The notes: a model not told the origin generated them from the letters alone. A stretch of DNA of 64,000 bases from Pseudoalteromonas lipolytica (GCF_900116435.1 NZ_FPAZ01000016.1:34613-98612), one strand, 5' to 3'. Positions 34,923 to 46,293 are shown, counted from the first letter of the stretch. Numbers and translations: made by a program.

Positions 34923-36548
34923 CTATTTGCGTTGGAATTCTGAGCTCTCATTCCATTTAGGCCATTCTTCACGCTCAGAGATATCAAAACCAACTTGATA
35001 GAATAACTGAAGGTCTTGAACTGCGCCTGAAAGATCCCATTCATCACGGTAACGATCGCAAGGTTGATGATAACAACCACGAAGCACTAAACTCATGCGC
35101 TTGCGGTAAGTGGCCGTTTCTTCATCAAAAGCAACACTTCCACCGCCTGCATACATTGCAGGCACGCCCATGTTTGCAAATGCAAAATGATCTGAGCGGT
35201 AGTAGCCACCTGATGAAGGTTTAGGATCGCCCGAAACAGTTCTATCTTGTGCCTTAGCTGCCGTTTCTAATAACGTGTCCATTTCTGACTTACCAATACC
35301 AACAACACTGATATCTTTTACTTTACCGAGCAAGTTCAAGCTATCCATATTAATGTTAGCAACAGTATTTTTAGCAGGAATAACGGGGTTAGCAGCGTAA
35401 TACTTAGAGCCAAGTAAGCCTTGCTCTTCAGCGGTAACAGCTAAAAAGGTCATTGAGCGGCTAGGGTGCTTCGGTAAACTTGTAAATGCTTCAGCAACCT
35501 CAATTAAACCCGCAGTACCTGTCGCATTATCGTGCGCACCGTTATAAATCTGATCACCTTTACGGGTTTTATCAGTGCCTAAGTGATCCCAGTGAGCTGA
35601 GTATATAACATGCTCGTCTGGTTTTTCGCTGCCAGGCAGAGTCGCAATAAAGTTATATGAAATCGACTTTTTAATTGTATTATTTACAGTTACGCTTGCG
35701 GTTAAATCGCCCATATCAACATGGTATGCACCTTTAGCTGCGTTGGCTTTCATGGTATCGAAGTCTAAGCCTGCTTTTGTGAAAAGCTCTTTAGCGACAT
35801 CTGTCGTTACCCAACCTTCAACAGCAACACGGTCCATATTGTTGTTTTCTTTTTGAAAACCAAACTGTTCGCCACTCCATGAGTTTTCAACCACAGACCA
35901 AGGATAAGAGGCCGGTGCGGTTTCGTGAATAATAATTGCACCTGCGGCACCTTGGCGGCTCGCTTCTTCATATTTATACGTCCAACGACCATAATAGGTC
36001 ATCGCATCGCCGGTAAATAGCGCCGGATCTTTTGTAGCAAAACCAGGGTCGTTGACCAGCATAACCACTGTTTTACCTTCAACGTCTAAGCCTTCGTAGT
36101 CGTTCCAGTTATATTCAGGGGCGTTAACACCGTAACCAACAAACACGAGTTCAGAATCTTTGATGCTTTGTTGTGCGCTGATACGGCTACTGCCCATGAC
36201 CATGTCTTTTTTATACTCATAATCTTTACCACCGATAGTAAGGACCATGTTAGGGTCGGCTTCAAGGGATACCAGAGGCACTTCTTGTAAGAAGCTATCA
36301 CCATTACCTGGTTGGTAACCAAGCGCTTTGAATTGCTCTGTTAGGTAAGCAAGGGTTAATTCTTCACCTTTTGATGAAGGTGCACGACCACCAAACTCAT
36401 CTGAAGCAAGCACTTTAATATGCTCAGCTAATTGTGCTGAATTAATGCTTTGATAGGCTTTTTCTACATCATCAGAAGTAATACTTGTTGAAGCACAGCC
36501 TGCAAGAATAGCGCTTGCGAGTACTGTCATTGGAAAATAGCGTTTCAT
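34923..36548 (-). CDS. M28 family metallopeptidase lipoprotein
   Basis: 541 aa. The N-terminus is a lipoprotein signal (MTVLASAILAGCASTS, Cys about residue 18). A PA insert domain (about 130-280) precedes or interrupts the M28 aminopeptidase core, which shows the co-catalytic zinc ligands: HWDHLG, GAHDNATGTAGLIE, the catalytic Glu pair in TAEEQGLLGS, NMDSLNLLG and SDHFAFANMG. It is anchored to the outer or inner membrane on the periplasmic side and trims peptides. A single gene, transcribed toward the metal exporter with the latter's Fur box just beyond its stop. Confidence 0.92.
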   Translation of the reverse strand: MKRYFPMTVLASAILAGCASTSITSDDVEKAYQSINSAQLAEHIKVLASDEFGGRAPSSKGEELTLAYLTEQFKALGYQPGNGDSFLQEVPLVSLEADPNMVLTIGGKDYEYKKDMVMGSSRISAQQSIKDSELVFVGYGVNAPEYNWNDYEGLDVEGKTVVMLVNDPGFATKDPALFTGDAMTYYGRWTYKYEEASRQGAAGAIIIHETAPASYPWSVVENSWSGEQFGFQKENNNMDRVAVEGWVTTDVAKELFTKAGLDFDTMKANAAKGAYHVDMGDLTASVTVNNTIKKSISYNFIATLPGSEKPDEHVIYSAHWDHLGTDKTRKGDQIYNGAHDNATGTAGLIEVAEAFTSLPKHPSRSMTFLAVTAEEQGLLGSKYYAANPVIPAKNTVANINMDSLNLLGKVKDISVVGIGKSEMDTLLETAAKAQDRTVSGDPKPSSGGYYRSDHFAFANMGVPAMYAGGGSVAFDEETATYRKRMSLVLRGCYHQPCDRYRDEWDLSGAVQDLQLFYQVGFDISEREEWPKWNESSEFQRK

Positions 36549-36659
36549 AATAGCTCTTTTTTTGTTTTAAGATGGCAATAGTATATGAGGTTCTATTAAT
36601 GAGAACCAGTTTTTACGGTAAACTAGCGTAAAGCTTCAAGAAGTTAAATGTAATAGCCC

Positions 36660-37472
36660 ATGAAACGATTTACACCGCCAGAGCAGTGGTCAACACAGTA
36701 TTTAACCACCGGCGCATTTGCCGACTTAGCCGATTTATTCAAAATTCATGAATTGACTGATTGGCCGAGTTGCCAATGGTTTTCACAATTTTTAAATGCC
36801 ACAACGTCGCAAGGCCAAGCTATTCGCTTTGTTGAAGACGAGCAGTTTGCTGATGAAAGCCGTTACTATGAACAAATTATATTCGAAACGGGCCACGTGC
36901 CGACGCGGCAACAGAATTGGCACGATCTCTTTGGTGGGTTTATTTGGTGTTTGTTTCCAAAAACAAAGTCACTGATAAACCATCAACATATTGAAGAAAT
37001 TAAACTACATGGTCTAAAAGAGCGAAGTAAACACCGAAACGCCCTAACATTGTTTGATGAATGTGGTGTTGTGCTTGCAATTACACACACGCAATGGCAA
37101 CAACAATTGCGTGATCATCAATGGGAACATGCATTTGTTGATAAGCGCGAAGAATGGGGGCGCACTATTCGTCCTTATATGTTTGGTCATGCAAATTATG
37201 AAATGCTCACTCAACCTTATATAGGTTTGACAGGCAAGGCGTTGTTTATCGTTGTTCCTGATGACATATTTTGTAAAGATTTAAGCAGTCAATATGCATA
37301 TCTAGATCAACGCCTTTATGAGATGATTAAGTTTGATGATTGTTTGCGTGATAATAAAAACTTATCGCCACTCCCTTTGTTAGGTGTGCCAGGGTGGTGG
37401 ACCGACAATGAAAATCCAGAATTTTACAGTAATACAGATTACTTTAGACCGAAACGAAGGAAACGAACATGA
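36660..37472 (+). CDS. DUF3025 family protein
   Basis: 270 aa soluble protein. The central segment TRQQNWHDLFGGFIWCLFPK and HRNALTLFDECGVVLAI carry the DUF3025 pattern (Trp-His-Asp and Asp-Glu motifs). The function is unknown. Its stop overlaps the start of the ABC ATPase gene by 4 bases (ATGA), so it is translationally coupled to the transporter, which suggests a shared task or at least shared expression. Confidence 0.82.
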   Translation: MKRFTPPEQWSTQYLTTGAFADLADLFKIHELTDWPSCQWFSQFLNATTSQGQAIRFVEDEQFADESRYYEQIIFETGHVPTRQQNWHDLFGGFIWCLFPKTKSLINHQHIEEIKLHGLKERSKHRNALTLFDECGVVLAITHTQWQQQLRDHQWEHAFVDKREEWGRTIRPYMFGHANYEMLTQPYIGLTGKALFIVVPDDIFCKDLSSQYAYLDQRLYEMIKFDDCLRDNKNLSPLPLLGVPGWWTDNENPEFYSNTDYFRPKRRKRT

Positions 37473-38257
37473 TTGAAGTAGCAGGGCTTAAAAAGAAATT
37501 TAAGCTGACGAAAGATCATAAAAAAAACAACACGGATAAAATCGATCCCCGTGAAGATAAGCAATTTTTTCACTCTGTAAGAGATGTCAGTTTTCACTGC
37601 GATAAAGGTGAAGTATTGGGTTTACTTGGTCCAAATGGTGCGGGTAAAACAACGACACTTAGAATGATTTCTACCGCATTGAAACCAGATGAGGGCAGTA
37701 TTACTATCTCTGGTCACGATATTGTTAAAAAGCCATTGATTGGACGAAAATCAATTGGCTTTTTATCAGGCAGCACTGGCTTGTATGGGCGATTAACCGT
37801 CAAAGAAAATGTAGAATACTTTGCACGCCTGCATGGTATGAATAAAAAACTGATTGCATCACGTTGTGACGAATTGTTTACTTTACTCGATATGCACAGT
37901 TTTATTGATAAACGCGCCGAAAACCTTTCTACAGGTATGAAACAAAAAGCCAATATAGCGCGTGCAGTGATCCACCAGCCAGACGTCGTCATACTTGACG
38001 AGCCAACCACTGGCCTTGATATTATGACCACACAAACCGTTATTAACTTTATTAAAGGCCTGAAAGAGCAGGGCACACCGGTTATTTTTTCAACGCATCA
38101 TTTAGATGAAGTCGCCTTGTTATGTGACCGTGTCGCAGTAATTAATCAAGGACTTAGCTGCTTTGATGGCACGTTAGATGAATTTAAACAAACAGGACAA
38201 AGTGACGTGCTGAACCAAGCGTTTATGAATATTTTAACGGAGAGTCGTGATGTTTGA
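37469..38257 (+). CDS. ABC transporter ATP-binding protein, NatA-like
   Basis: 262 aa nucleotide-binding subunit. Walker A GPNGAGKTTTLRM, signature LSTGMKQKANIARAVIHQP, Walker B DVVILDEPTTGLD and the H-loop FSTHHLDEVA are all intact. The N-terminal ~30 residues contain a charged stretch (KLTKDHKKNNTDKIDPREDK) inserted before the first strand, as in NatA-type exporters. The permease gene overlaps its end by 8 bases. NatAB exports sodium in Bacillus; the substrate here is not shown. Confidence 0.9.
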   Translation: MIEVAGLKKKFKLTKDHKKNNTDKIDPREDKQFFHSVRDVSFHCDKGEVLGLLGPNGAGKTTTLRMISTALKPDEGSITISGHDIVKKPLIGRKSIGFLSGSTGLYGRLTVKENVEYFARLHGMNKKLIASRCDELFTLLDMHSFIDKRAENLSTGMKQKANIARAVIHQPDVVILDEPTTGLDIMTTQTVINFIKGLKEQGTPVIFSTHHLDEVALLCDRVAVINQGLSCFDGTLDEFKQTGQSDVLNQAFMNILTESRDV

Positions 38258-39458
38258 AGTATTTAAAAAGGAATTAAAAGAGCTATTACGCGACCGTAAA
38301 ACACTCATATTTGTGGTTGCGCTACCTGTTGCTATTTTTCCATTGTTATTTGCAATTATGGCCTTTATTAGCTCGCAAGCTGCGTTAGAGGCTGAGCAAG
38401 AAGTGCATACCTACGCCATTATTAATGGTCAATACGCACAAGAGTTTACAGATAAAGTTTTTTATCATAAAAGCTTTTCACAGTATAAAGGCGAAGAAAC
38501 GTTCAATTCAGTTGAAGATTTAACAAATGCAGTTAAAGCTGGCACGATTGACATGGGGATATACTTACCCTCAGATGCCAAACAAACATTAGATAATGCC
38601 AAACAGAGTGAATGGCAAGTCGTGTATAACGATGCAAAAGCGATTAACTTTTTGTTTGACCGTGTAAAAGAACTTGCCAAAGAGTATGGCGATAAACTGC
38701 GTACTACCAAGCTGTTAAGTTTTGGTGTATCAGAGCAGCAACAGGCTGCGATTATCGAGCCTATAAAAGTCGTGAAAGTGGATACGGCTGATAAACGTGA
38801 AAATCTGGGTGAAAAAATTGGCGGGTTTATTCCTTATTTATTGATCCCACTGGTTTTAATGGGCGCAACCTACCCAGCGATTGATTTAGGTGCGGGAGAA
38901 AAAGAGCGCGGTACGCTGGAAACTCTTTTACTTACGCCAATCACGCGTACGCAGCTGGTTCTTGGTAAATTTATTACATTACTCGCTTCATCTATCGCAA
39001 CAACGACGATTACGGTACTCAGTATGGGAATTTGGGTGTCTGTTGCTATCGCATTTGTTGATTTAGCCGTTGTTAAAACAGCATTTAGCTCATTAACTGT
39101 GTTTGATTTGGGATTGATTTTTATATTACTCGTTCCAATTGCGGCCATTTTTTCATCGCTTGCGCTCGCGATTTCTATTTACGCACGTACCTTTAAAGAA
39201 GCACAAAACTACATGGCACCGCTGAGTATTGGGGTTATTTTCCCGATTATGATTGCGCTAATGCCTAACGTAGAGCTCACCAGCAAAACGGCGTTTATTC
39301 CGGTAACGAATGTTGCTTTAGCGATTAAAGAGATTATTAAAGGCACTGTTGATTACACCCTCGTTGGGCTCATTTTCTTAGCCACCGTTATTGTAGCGGG
39401 GGCGTTATTGGCTTTCTGCGTTAAGTGGTTTAATAAAGAAGACGTGCTATTTAGATAG
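38250..39458 (+). CDS. ABC-2 type permease, NatB-like
   Basis: 402 aa from the ATG at 38250 (GGAG 7 bases upstream; a GTG three bases earlier is less well spaced). The first membrane segment (LIFVVALPVAIFPLLFAIMA) follows KELKELLRDRKT, then there is a large extracytoplasmic domain (about 40-195) and a cluster of five segments with the conserved GAGEKERGTLETLLLTPITR between the first two. It ends in a membrane helix. It forms an exporter with the preceding ATPase; the pair with DUF3025 is one operon. Confidence 0.9.
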   Translation: MFEVFKKELKELLRDRKTLIFVVALPVAIFPLLFAIMAFISSQAALEAEQEVHTYAIINGQYAQEFTDKVFYHKSFSQYKGEETFNSVEDLTNAVKAGTIDMGIYLPSDAKQTLDNAKQSEWQVVYNDAKAINFLFDRVKELAKEYGDKLRTTKLLSFGVSEQQQAAIIEPIKVVKVDTADKRENLGEKIGGFIPYLLIPLVLMGATYPAIDLGAGEKERGTLETLLLTPITRTQLVLGKFITLLASSIATTTITVLSMGIWVSVAIAFVDLAVVKTAFSSLTVFDLGLIFILLVPIAAIFSSLALAISIYARTFKEAQNYMAPLSIGVIFPIMIALMPNVELTSKTAFIPVTNVALAIKEIIKGTVDYTLVGLIFLATVIVAGALLAFCVKWFNKEDVLFR

Positions 39459-39484
39459 TCAATAAGTCAGTTATTTATACGATT

Positions 39485-39509
39485 AAAAGCACCGTTTTGG
39501 TGCTTTTTT
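39485..39509 (+). terminator. intrinsic terminator after the ABC operon
   Basis: AAAAGCACC (39485-39493) pairs with GGTGCTTTT (39499-39507) over GTTTT, with Ts continuing to 39509. Confidence 0.87.
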
Positions 39510-39630
39510 CGTTTCTAGCGAACGCTGCTGTAGGTAGTCATAATTAATTATAATTTTTTATCTTTCCCCCATCTTTATCATGAAATTCTCCTATACTATT
39601 TACAAGGTGGTAAATAAGGCTTTTTGTTCA

Positions 39631-42600
39631 ATGGATTCTGAAAAATTATCGCGTTTAATAGTGCTACACAAGTTACCTATATTTGCATTTATTGTCCTTG
39701 TCATAATGGCGTGCTTAGCAACCGTAAAATATGAAATTGATACGCGTGAAGATGTCTACAAACGAACTTATGAGCAAATGCAGCGAGAGCTTTCAGCAAA
39801 AAAGTCGACCTTTACTACGACGTTAAGAGAGAATATTTCAGCTTTAAACTTCCTTGATGCAACCCCGCCGATCATGGCGATTATGCGGGCCACAAATGAA
39901 AATAATATCGACCCTGTGTTAGGCACGCCCATTTCAGCCTGGAAAGACCGCTTAGCTAAAATATTTAGCGGGTTTATGGCAACCGACAAAGATTTAGCGC
40001 AAGCACGCTACATATATGTCGCTGATAACGGCAAAGAGGTTGTACGTGTAGACAACATAAACGGCAAAGTCAGCCGTATTGCTGAGCAAAATTTACAGCA
40101 CAAAGGTCAGCGTGATTACATGCAAATCACCCGTCAATTAACTAATGGCCATATTTATGTGTCACCTATTAATTACAATCGTGAAAACGGCGCACTTCAA
40201 GTGCCTTATGTAAGCACGTACCGAGTCTCTAAGCTGACTAACGATGCCAATGGTGACCCTTTCGCGGTGTTAATCATTAACTATTATGCAGACGATTTAA
40301 TTCAAGGCTTAATAGAAGGAACCCCGCGAAAATTTAATGTTTTTCTTTTAAATGCAAAACAACAATTTATCTATCATCCAAATGAAGCATACCGTTTTAG
40401 TTTTGAAAAAGGCGATGCGCATTTTTGGTACGAAGAATTTAATAGTAATCATGATATGGCTCACGTTGATCTCTTTGACGTGGTGAACTTACCTGACAGG
40501 CTTTTTTTGAAAGAGGAGATAGCATTTCAAAATGGTATTCAAATGGAGCCGTTAACGATAGCAGTGGCAATTGATACTGAAAACTTACTGTATGAAATAA
40601 AGCAAAAGCGCTACAGATTTATAGCCATGCTCTGTTTGATCATTGTAGTAGTCGTTATCTTGTTCATTATTTACCAGCGAGATATTAATCGTAAACTCGA
40701 GCTAAGCTTTCTTAAGGAGAAGAATAGCAAAATAATCGAAAGCTCATCCGATGCCATTATTATGATAAAAGCAAACGGTGTTATCGATAATGCGAATAAA
40801 ACAGCGAAAGAGTTTTTTGGTATTGAAGAGCAACACACCCAATTTGATGAATTATTTAACTACAATGACGAAGATTTTCAGGGCATTGCTCAGGCACTTA
40901 AAGAAGAAAAACGGTGCTCATTCGAAGCGATACATATTGCCGATGAAAATACCCACTACTTTTCGATTACCATGGCTCCTATTTTTGATGCGGCTAATCA
41001 AGAATTTCAAATTGCGGCAATATTACGCAATATTGATTCGCTGAAATGTGCTCAACATCAGCTTGAAAAGCTCAATGGTTCACTGGAAGAAAAAGTAAAG
41101 ATGCGCACAGCCGAGCTTGAAGAAGCAACCGAAAAAGCATTAGCGGCAAGTAAAGCTAAAAGTCAGTTTGTTGCCAATATTTCCCATGAAATTCGGACCC
41201 CGATGAATGGTGTACTCGGTATGCTAGAAATGCTTGAAGAAGAACTGCTTACCCCACAGCAAAAAAAATATTTACATTACGCGAATAGTAGCGCTAATTC
41301 TTTAATGACGCTGATAAACGATATTCTTGATTTTTCGAAAATCGAGGCAGGCAAACTCGATTTAGACTGTCACGAATTTGATCTGGTATCTGTGTGCAGT
41401 GATTTAGTGACATCGATGGCAGTGCAAGGACAGAAAAAAGGCATTGAAGTACTTTTTGATTGCAGTGGCATTGCACGAAGAACGGTTATGGGTGACAGTC
41501 ATCGACTAAAACAAATCTTAAATAACCTGTTAAGTAACGCCTTTAAATTTACCCACCAAGGGCATGTTAGCCTGACAGTTACACAGCTGTCTGTTGAGAA
41601 AAATAAGCTAATGTTGAATTTTTCGGTGTGTGATACTGGAATTGGAATTTCAAAAGAGAATCAAGATAAGCTATTTGAGGTGTTTACCCAAGAAGATTCG
41701 AGTACAACGCGTCATTACGGTGGAAGCGGCCTTGGTTTGTCAATCAGTCGCAAGTTATCGCAACTTATGGGCGGTGATATCACAGTAGAAAGCGAAAAAG
41801 GTAAGGGCAGCTGTTTTATCGCAAGTGTTTGTGTCGCACCTTCAGACACATCCATACAACACAGTGTAATTGCTGCATTACCTGAAAAACGGATGGGTAT
41901 CGCGGTGCAGTACGATAAATTGGCAACTAACCTTGAAAAACAACTTACTGTACTATCAGAGCCAGCACCCAAACAGCTACTTAGGTTAAATAACGTGACA
42001 GAGGCTGAACTTAAGTTACTTGATTTAGTGATTGTTGAGCACAAACATCCCTTATTCGAGCTAGTGTTGAATTGGGCGAAAAATCATCTGCAAAAACATG
42101 CACTCATCTTAGGGGTTATGTCGTCACTTGCCAAAAAATATGACTTACCAGCTAATGTAATGGTGATTGCAAAGCCCATTACGCCTGATGAATTAAGCTA
42201 TCGATTAGCGCTATTATTGAATAATAGTCAGCAGTTTGTTGAGCATGTTAAAAGCACAGATAAAGAGCAAGTTAGAATTGATTTGAGCGATAAACATATT
42301 CTTATTGTTGATGATAATTTAATTAATATTGAAGTGAGTAAAGCCATCCTTCGCGACAGCAATGTGACTATTGAATCAGCCAATGATGGCTTTGAAGCAT
42401 TAGAACTTTTGAAAAATAGTAAGACAATATTCGATTTAATTTTAATGGACTGTCAAATGCCCAACTTAAATGGTTATGACTGCACAAAGGAAATCAGACA
42501 AGGTAAAGCAGGCGATGCTTATCAAGATGTGATCATCATTGCGATGACAGCCAGTGCCATGGCTGGCGACAGAGAAAAGTGTTTAAGTGTTGGCATGAAC

Positions 42601-42669
42601 GATTACATTACAAAACCCATTAAGCAAGCCACATTACGCAATAAATTGTCGATGTGGCTCAAAGGTTAA
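39631..42669 (+). CDS. hybrid sensor histidine kinase with receiver domain
   Basis: 1012 aa from the ATG at 39631; an ATG 51 bases earlier is in frame but lacks a ribosome site, and a -10-like TATACT lies between them. Two membrane segments (about 15-33 and 345-365) enclose a large periplasmic sensor of the Cache type. Then come a PAS domain, a coiled coil, HisKA with phospho-accepting H519 ([12 protein letters not shown]), the ATPase ([31 protein letters not shown]), a degenerate receiver-like segment lacking a clear phospho-Asp, and a true receiver with D940 ([10 protein letters not shown]) and KPI. It is a phosphorelay kinase; the signal and partner are unknown, and no regulator gene is next to it. 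Confidence 0.9.
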   Translation: MDSEKLSRLIVLHKLPIFAFIVLVIMACLATVKYEIDTREDVYKRTYEQMQRELSAKKSTFTTTLRENISALNFLDATPPIMAIMRATNENNIDPVLGTPISAWKDRLAKIFSGFMATDKDLAQARYIYVADNGKEVVRVDNINGKVSRIAEQNLQHKGQRDYMQITRQLTNGHIYVSPINYNRENGALQVPYVSTYRVSKLTNDANGDPFAVLIINYYADDLIQGLIEGTPRKFNVFLLNAKQQFIYHPNEAYRFSFEKGDAHFWYEEFNSNHDMAHVDLFDVVNLPDRLFLKEEIAFQNGIQMEPLTIAVAIDTENLLYEIKQKRYRFIAMLCLIIVVVVILFIIYQRDINRKLELSFLKEKNSKIIESSSDAIIMIKANGVIDNANKTAKEFFGIEEQHTQFDELFNYNDEDFQGIAQALKEEKRCSFEAIHIADENTHYFSITMAPIFDAANQEFQIAAILRNIDSLKCAQHQLEKLNGSLEEKVKMRTAELEEATEKALAASKAKSQFVANISHEIRTPMNGVLGMLEMLEEELLTPQQKKYLHYANSSANSLMTLINDILDFSKIEAGKLDLDCHEFDLVSVCSDLVTSMAVQGQKKGIEVLFDCSGIARRTVMGDSHRLKQILNNLLSNAFKFTHQGHVSLTVTQLSVEKNKLMLNFSVCDTGIGISKENQDKLFEVFTQEDSSTTRHYGGSGLGLSISRKLSQLMGGDITVESEKGKGSCFIASVCVAPSDTSIQHSVIAALPEKRMGIAVQYDKLATNLEKQLTVLSEPAPKQLLRLNNVTEAELKLLDLVIVEHKHPLFELVLNWAKNHLQKHALILGVMSSLAKKYDLPANVMVIAKPITPDELSYRLALLLNNSQQFVEHVKSTDKEQVRIDLSDKHILIVDDNLINIEVSKAILRDSNVTIESANDGFEALELLKNSKTIFDLILMDCQMPNLNGYDCTKEIRQGKAGDAYQDVIIIAMTASAMAGDREKCLSVGMNDYITKPIKQATLRNKLSMWLKG

Positions 42670-42674
42670 ACAGC

Positions 42675-43508
42675 TTATGCCGCATCTTGGCTTTTGTCGA
42701 AGGCGGGGGTTGGGTTTAGTTTGCTGATATCTGCAGAGTGAATGACTTTTTGTGTTTCGCTCCAATGTAGCAACTCAATTTTTCCGCAACTGTTTTCAAC
42801 AAGCGCTGTGCAGTTTTCTATCCAATCTCCGTCATTGCAATACACAATATCATCGACAATTTTCACCGCAGGGTGATGAATATGGCCACATATAATGCCA
42901 TCAACGCCTTGTTTTTTTGCTTCATGAATTGCTGCATTTTCAAAGGCTTCAATTGCTGCACGTGCTTTGTGTACACGTGCTTTGATCCACGAAGCAAGTG
43001 ACCAGTAATTCCCTCCAAACAAACGTCTAATTCGGTTTGTCCAGCGGTTTAAAAAGAGTAAAAAATCGTATCCAGCATCACCCGCTATGCTAATTAGCTT
43101 GTTGTAACGGGTTGCTGAATCAAAGTCATCACCGTGCAAAAGCAAAAAACGTTTATTCGCCTTCGTGGTGTGTATATATTTTTTATGAACTTCTATACCA
43201 AATAATGACTCGTTGGCGTAATGACGAAAAGTTTCATCATGGTTTCCTGGTATGTAAATAACACGCGTGCCGTCTTTGGCTTTTTTTTGAATAAGCGCAA
43301 GTACATCATAGTGACTTGGGTGCCAGAAAAACTGCCGTTTCATTGACCATAAATCAACTATATCGCCAACAAGGTAAAGTACATCACATTCGATAGAATT
43401 TAAAAAGTTTAATAAATACTGAGCTTGGCAGTCTTTGTAACCTAAGTGAACGTCGGAAATCCAAACGGCAGGATAGTGAGTTTTATTACTGCTAGTTGTG
43501 TTATTCAT
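42675..43508 (-). CDS. LpxH-like metallophosphoesterase
   Basis: 277 aa calcineurin-type phosphoesterase: ISDVHLG, LVGDIVDLWSM, PGNHDE, LLHGDDFD and CGHIHHP are the five metal-binding motifs. It resembles the UDP-2,3-diacylglucosamine diphosphatase-like group, but the order around FLNRWTNRIRRLFGG and its length differ from the 240 aa LpxH of lipid A synthesis, so it is probably a paralogue, not LpxH itself. It is convergent with the hybrid kinase gene, 5 bp apart, with no terminator between. Confidence 0.85.
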   Translation of the reverse strand: MNNTTSSNKTHYPAVWISDVHLGYKDCQAQYLLNFLNSIECDVLYLVGDIVDLWSMKRQFFWHPSHYDVLALIQKKAKDGTRVIYIPGNHDETFRHYANESLFGIEVHKKYIHTTKANKRFLLLHGDDFDSATRYNKLISIAGDAGYDFLLFLNRWTNRIRRLFGGNYWSLASWIKARVHKARAAIEAFENAAIHEAKKQGVDGIICGHIHHPAVKIVDDIVYCNDGDWIENCTALVENSCGKIELLHWSETQKVIHSADISKLNPTPAFDKSQDAA

Positions 43509-43605
43509 GGCATTTACTCATGGTGTAATAAGCTAAATGCTAGGGATAGAAGGTGACATTAAAAAGACGGTTTAGCGAAACAACTATGACAAAGTGCTCA
43601 TGGTC

Positions 43606-43631
43606 AAAAAAACCGCCGAAGCGGTTTTTTT
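43606..43631. terminator. terminator after proS
   Basis: A7-CCGC (43606-43616), loop CGAA, GCGG-T7 (43621-43631): a short, perfect stem with a tetraloop, usable in both directions. Confidence 0.87.
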
Positions 43632-43652
43632 AACTGAGATAGCGTAAAAGGT

Positions 43653-45377
43653 TTAGCCTTTTACTAATGCCGCAATTTCAGCGATTGCAGTGTCTAAATC
43701 AAGCATGAGCTTTTCACCCGTACGACGGTTTTTAAGCTCAACTTTATTTTCATCTAGATTTCGTTCACCAATGACCAGTGTGTAAGGCACACCGAGTAAT
43801 TCCATGTCGTTGAACATAACACCTGGACGCTCTTTACGGTCATCAAATAACACATCGATACCTTGCGCTTTTAGACCGTCATATAAGTTGTTTGCAATAT
43901 CAGGAATACGATGAGATTTATGCATGTTCATAGGAACGATGGCTAAATCAAACGGTGCAATAGGTTGTGGCCATTTAATACCGTATTCATCATTATTTTG
44001 TTCAATGGCTGCGGCAACGATACGCGATACACCAATACCATAACAACCCATTGTCATGATCTGATTTTTACCTGACTCGCTTAATACACCTGCTTTCATA
44101 GCTTCAGAGTATTTAGTACCCAGTTGGAAGATATGACCAACCTCAATACCGCGTTTAATTTGTAACGTACCTTGGCCACATGGGCTAGGATCGCCTTCAA
44201 CAATATTACGAATATCGGCAACTTCATAGTTTTCAACATCGCGGTCCCAATTAATGCCGCTAAAGTGCTCACCATCTTTGTTTGCACCGGCAACAAAGTC
44301 AGCCATTACATTGGCAGTGCGGTCTACAATAATAGGCATGTTTAGACCAACAGGGCCTAGTGAGCCTGGTTTCGCGCCAATCGCCGCAACGATGTCTTCT
44401 TCTTTAGCCATTTCAAGAGGTGAATCAACAAGCGGGTGTTTCTCTGCTTTTAGTTCATTTAATTCATGATCACCACGTACGATAAGAGCCACTAAACCAC
44501 GTTGTTCGTTTTCATCAGGTGCGCCATACACAATCAGTGTTTTAACGCCACGATGAGGTTTAACCCCGTAATGCTCTTTTAGCTCAGCAATTGTTTTTGC
44601 ATCTGGCGTAGGGAATGCCTTAAGCTCTTTTGTCGCTGCTGGACGTGCATCTGTTGGTGCAAGCGCTTCAGCTTTTTCGATATTTGCTGCGTAATCACTT
44701 GCATCACTGAATGCAATGGCATCTTCACCAGATTCAGCCAGTACATGAAACTCATGCGACACGCTGCCACCAATAGAGCCGGTATCAGCAATAACTGGAC
44801 GGTAATCAAGACCCAGACGCTCAAAGATATTGCAGTATGCTGTGTGCATTACTTGGTATGTTTTTTCTAAACACTCGTCACTTAAATGGAAAGAATACGC
44901 ATCTTTCATGGTGAATTCGCGTGCACGCATCACACCAAAACGAGGACGCACTTCATCACGTACTTTTGTCTGTACTTGATAAAGAGTCAGTGGAAGTTGT
45001 TTATATGAGCTTACTTCTTTACGAACGAAATCAGTGATAACTTCTTCGTGCGTCGGACCAAGTGCGAATGGGCGATTGTGGCGGTCATTAATACGCAGTA
45101 ATTCAGGACCAAATTGCTCCCAACGGCCCGATTCTTCCCATAAGTCAGCTGGCTGGATAATCGGCATTAGCATTTCGATTGCGCCGGCTTTATCCATTTC
45201 TTCACGTACAATGTTTTCTACTTTTTTCAGTACGCGTAAACCAGAGGGCAACCACGTGTATAAACCCGACGCAACGCGGCGGATCATGCCAGCTCGTAGC
45301 ATTAATTGATGAGAAACAATCTCAGCATCAGACGGAGTTTCTTTAAGTGTTGCGAGTATATATTGACTGGTACGCAT
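43653..45377 (-). CDS. proS: prolyl-tRNA synthetase, bacterial type
   Basis: 574 aa class II synthetase (E. coli 572) that charges tRNA-Pro. Motif 1 lies around [20 protein letters not shown], motif 2 includes [20 protein letters not shown], the editing (INS) domain follows in the middle (about 224-407), and motif 3 is [13 protein letters not shown]; the C-terminal domain binds the anticodon. The INS domain marks the bacterial form, which clears mischarged Ala. The neighbour upstream is trmO, as in E. coli. Confidence 0.97.
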   Translation of the reverse strand: MRTSQYILATLKETPSDAEIVSHQLMLRAGMIRRVASGLYTWLPSGLRVLKKVENIVREEMDKAGAIEMLMPIIQPADLWEESGRWEQFGPELLRINDRHNRPFALGPTHEEVITDFVRKEVSSYKQLPLTLYQVQTKVRDEVRPRFGVMRAREFTMKDAYSFHLSDECLEKTYQVMHTAYCNIFERLGLDYRPVIADTGSIGGSVSHEFHVLAESGEDAIAFSDASDYAANIEKAEALAPTDARPAATKELKAFPTPDAKTIAELKEHYGVKPHRGVKTLIVYGAPDENEQRGLVALIVRGDHELNELKAEKHPLVDSPLEMAKEEDIVAAIGAKPGSLGPVGLNMPIIVDRTANVMADFVAGANKDGEHFSGINWDRDVENYEVADIRNIVEGDPSPCGQGTLQIKRGIEVGHIFQLGTKYSEAMKAGVLSESGKNQIMTMGCYGIGVSRIVAAAIEQNNDEYGIKWPQPIAPFDLAIVPMNMHKSHRIPDIANNLYDGLKAQGIDVLFDDRKERPGVMFNDMELLGVPYTLVIGERNLDENKVELKNRRTGEKLMLDLDTAIAEIAALVKG

Positions 45378-45490
45378 CTCTATTCCAAGTAGTGTTAAAA
45401 TTATTATCGTTTACTCAAATCATTTGAGTAGTAACAAGGCGCTCAGTTTACCAGCGGAAGCGGTGACACTAAAGCGCTAACTGTTAAAAA

Positions 45491-46195
45491 CTAGCATTTT
45501 TCGATACTGGTTACAGTATTATGGTCGCCAGTAACAAACCAACGAATATTAAAATCATATAATGTCATGCCGTAGCTTTGTGTTGATTCACGTTGCTTTT
45601 TGTAAGCAGGGCGTGGGTCTTGCTTTAACACATTGCTGATAAAGGCTTTTAATTCGGGATAATCGGTTTGTTTAGCGATAAAAGCAAGCGATTCTTCGCT
45701 AAATTCTACACTCATATCTGTTTCTGGGCGGGTGTCGGCAAAGCCAGCACTGGCCTCATGCATTGCATCTGAGTAAGGTAAATAGGGTTTGATGTCTAAA
45801 ATAGGCGTGCCATCAAGTAAATCAATACCCGATAACAATAAGCTCAACTGGCCATTTTTGTATTCAATGCCTTCAAGTTTTACGGCACTCATACCGATTG
45901 CGTTGGGTCTAAACGTGGCACGCGTTGCAAATACACCTTTACGCTCGTTACCCCCTAAGCGAGGAGGGCGTACCATAGCTGAATAGCCTTTGTCTGCTGT
46001 TTCATGAAATCTAAATAGCAGCCAAATATGACTAAACTCATCGAGGCCACGCACAAATTCTTCACGATTGAAATCAGCTGTAAAAACGAGTTTTGCTTTT
46101 GCTTCGGGTACTAAACGTGGTTGCCGTGGTATGGCAAACTTTTGTTTATAAGGAGAATGGATATGCCCGACAGCCGTTAATTGATATTCGCTCAT
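45491..46195 (-). CDS. trmO: tRNA (N6-threonylcarbamoyladenosine-37) N6-methyltransferase TrmO
   Basis: 234 aa (E. coli YaeB/TrmO 235). It methylates t6A37 to m6t6A in certain tRNA-Thr. Signature stretches: VGHIHSPYKQKFAIPRQPRL, FSHIWLLFRFH, RPPRLGGNERKGVFATRATF and RPNAIGMSAVKLEG, ending in the C-terminal DPRPAYKK. It is upstream of proS on the same strand with a 113 bp gap. The same gene pair is found in E. coli. Confidence 0.94.
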   Translation of the reverse strand: MSEYQLTAVGHIHSPYKQKFAIPRQPRLVPEAKAKLVFTADFNREEFVRGLDEFSHIWLLFRFHETADKGYSAMVRPPRLGGNERKGVFATRATFRPNAIGMSAVKLEGIEYKNGQLSLLLSGIDLLDGTPILDIKPYLPYSDAMHEASAGFADTRPETDMSVEFSEESLAFIAKQTDYPELKAFISNVLKQDPRPAYKKQRESTQSYGMTLYDFNIRWFVTGDHNTVTSIEKC

Positions 46196-46246
46196 AATGC
46201 GTTGTAATTAGGAAAAACTGCCATCATTTTACATGCAAACACAAAA

Positions 46247-46268
46247 AAAGGCAGTCTGGGCTGCCTTT
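46247..46268 (-). terminator. intrinsic terminator after the outer-membrane protein gene
   Basis: On the minus strand AAAGGCAG (46268-46261) pairs with CTGCCTTT (46254-46247), followed by further Ts (to 46243). It lies before trmO and so ends the upstream gene. Confidence 0.82.
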
Positions 46269-46293
46269 AAACATTTAAACTAAGTGGTCTAAA

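Noticed and set aside
42675..43508. Assignment of the phosphoesterase as LpxH of lipid A synthesis
   Set aside because: Length and the middle segment differ from LpxH, and no lipid A genes are nearby; it is more likely a paralogue.
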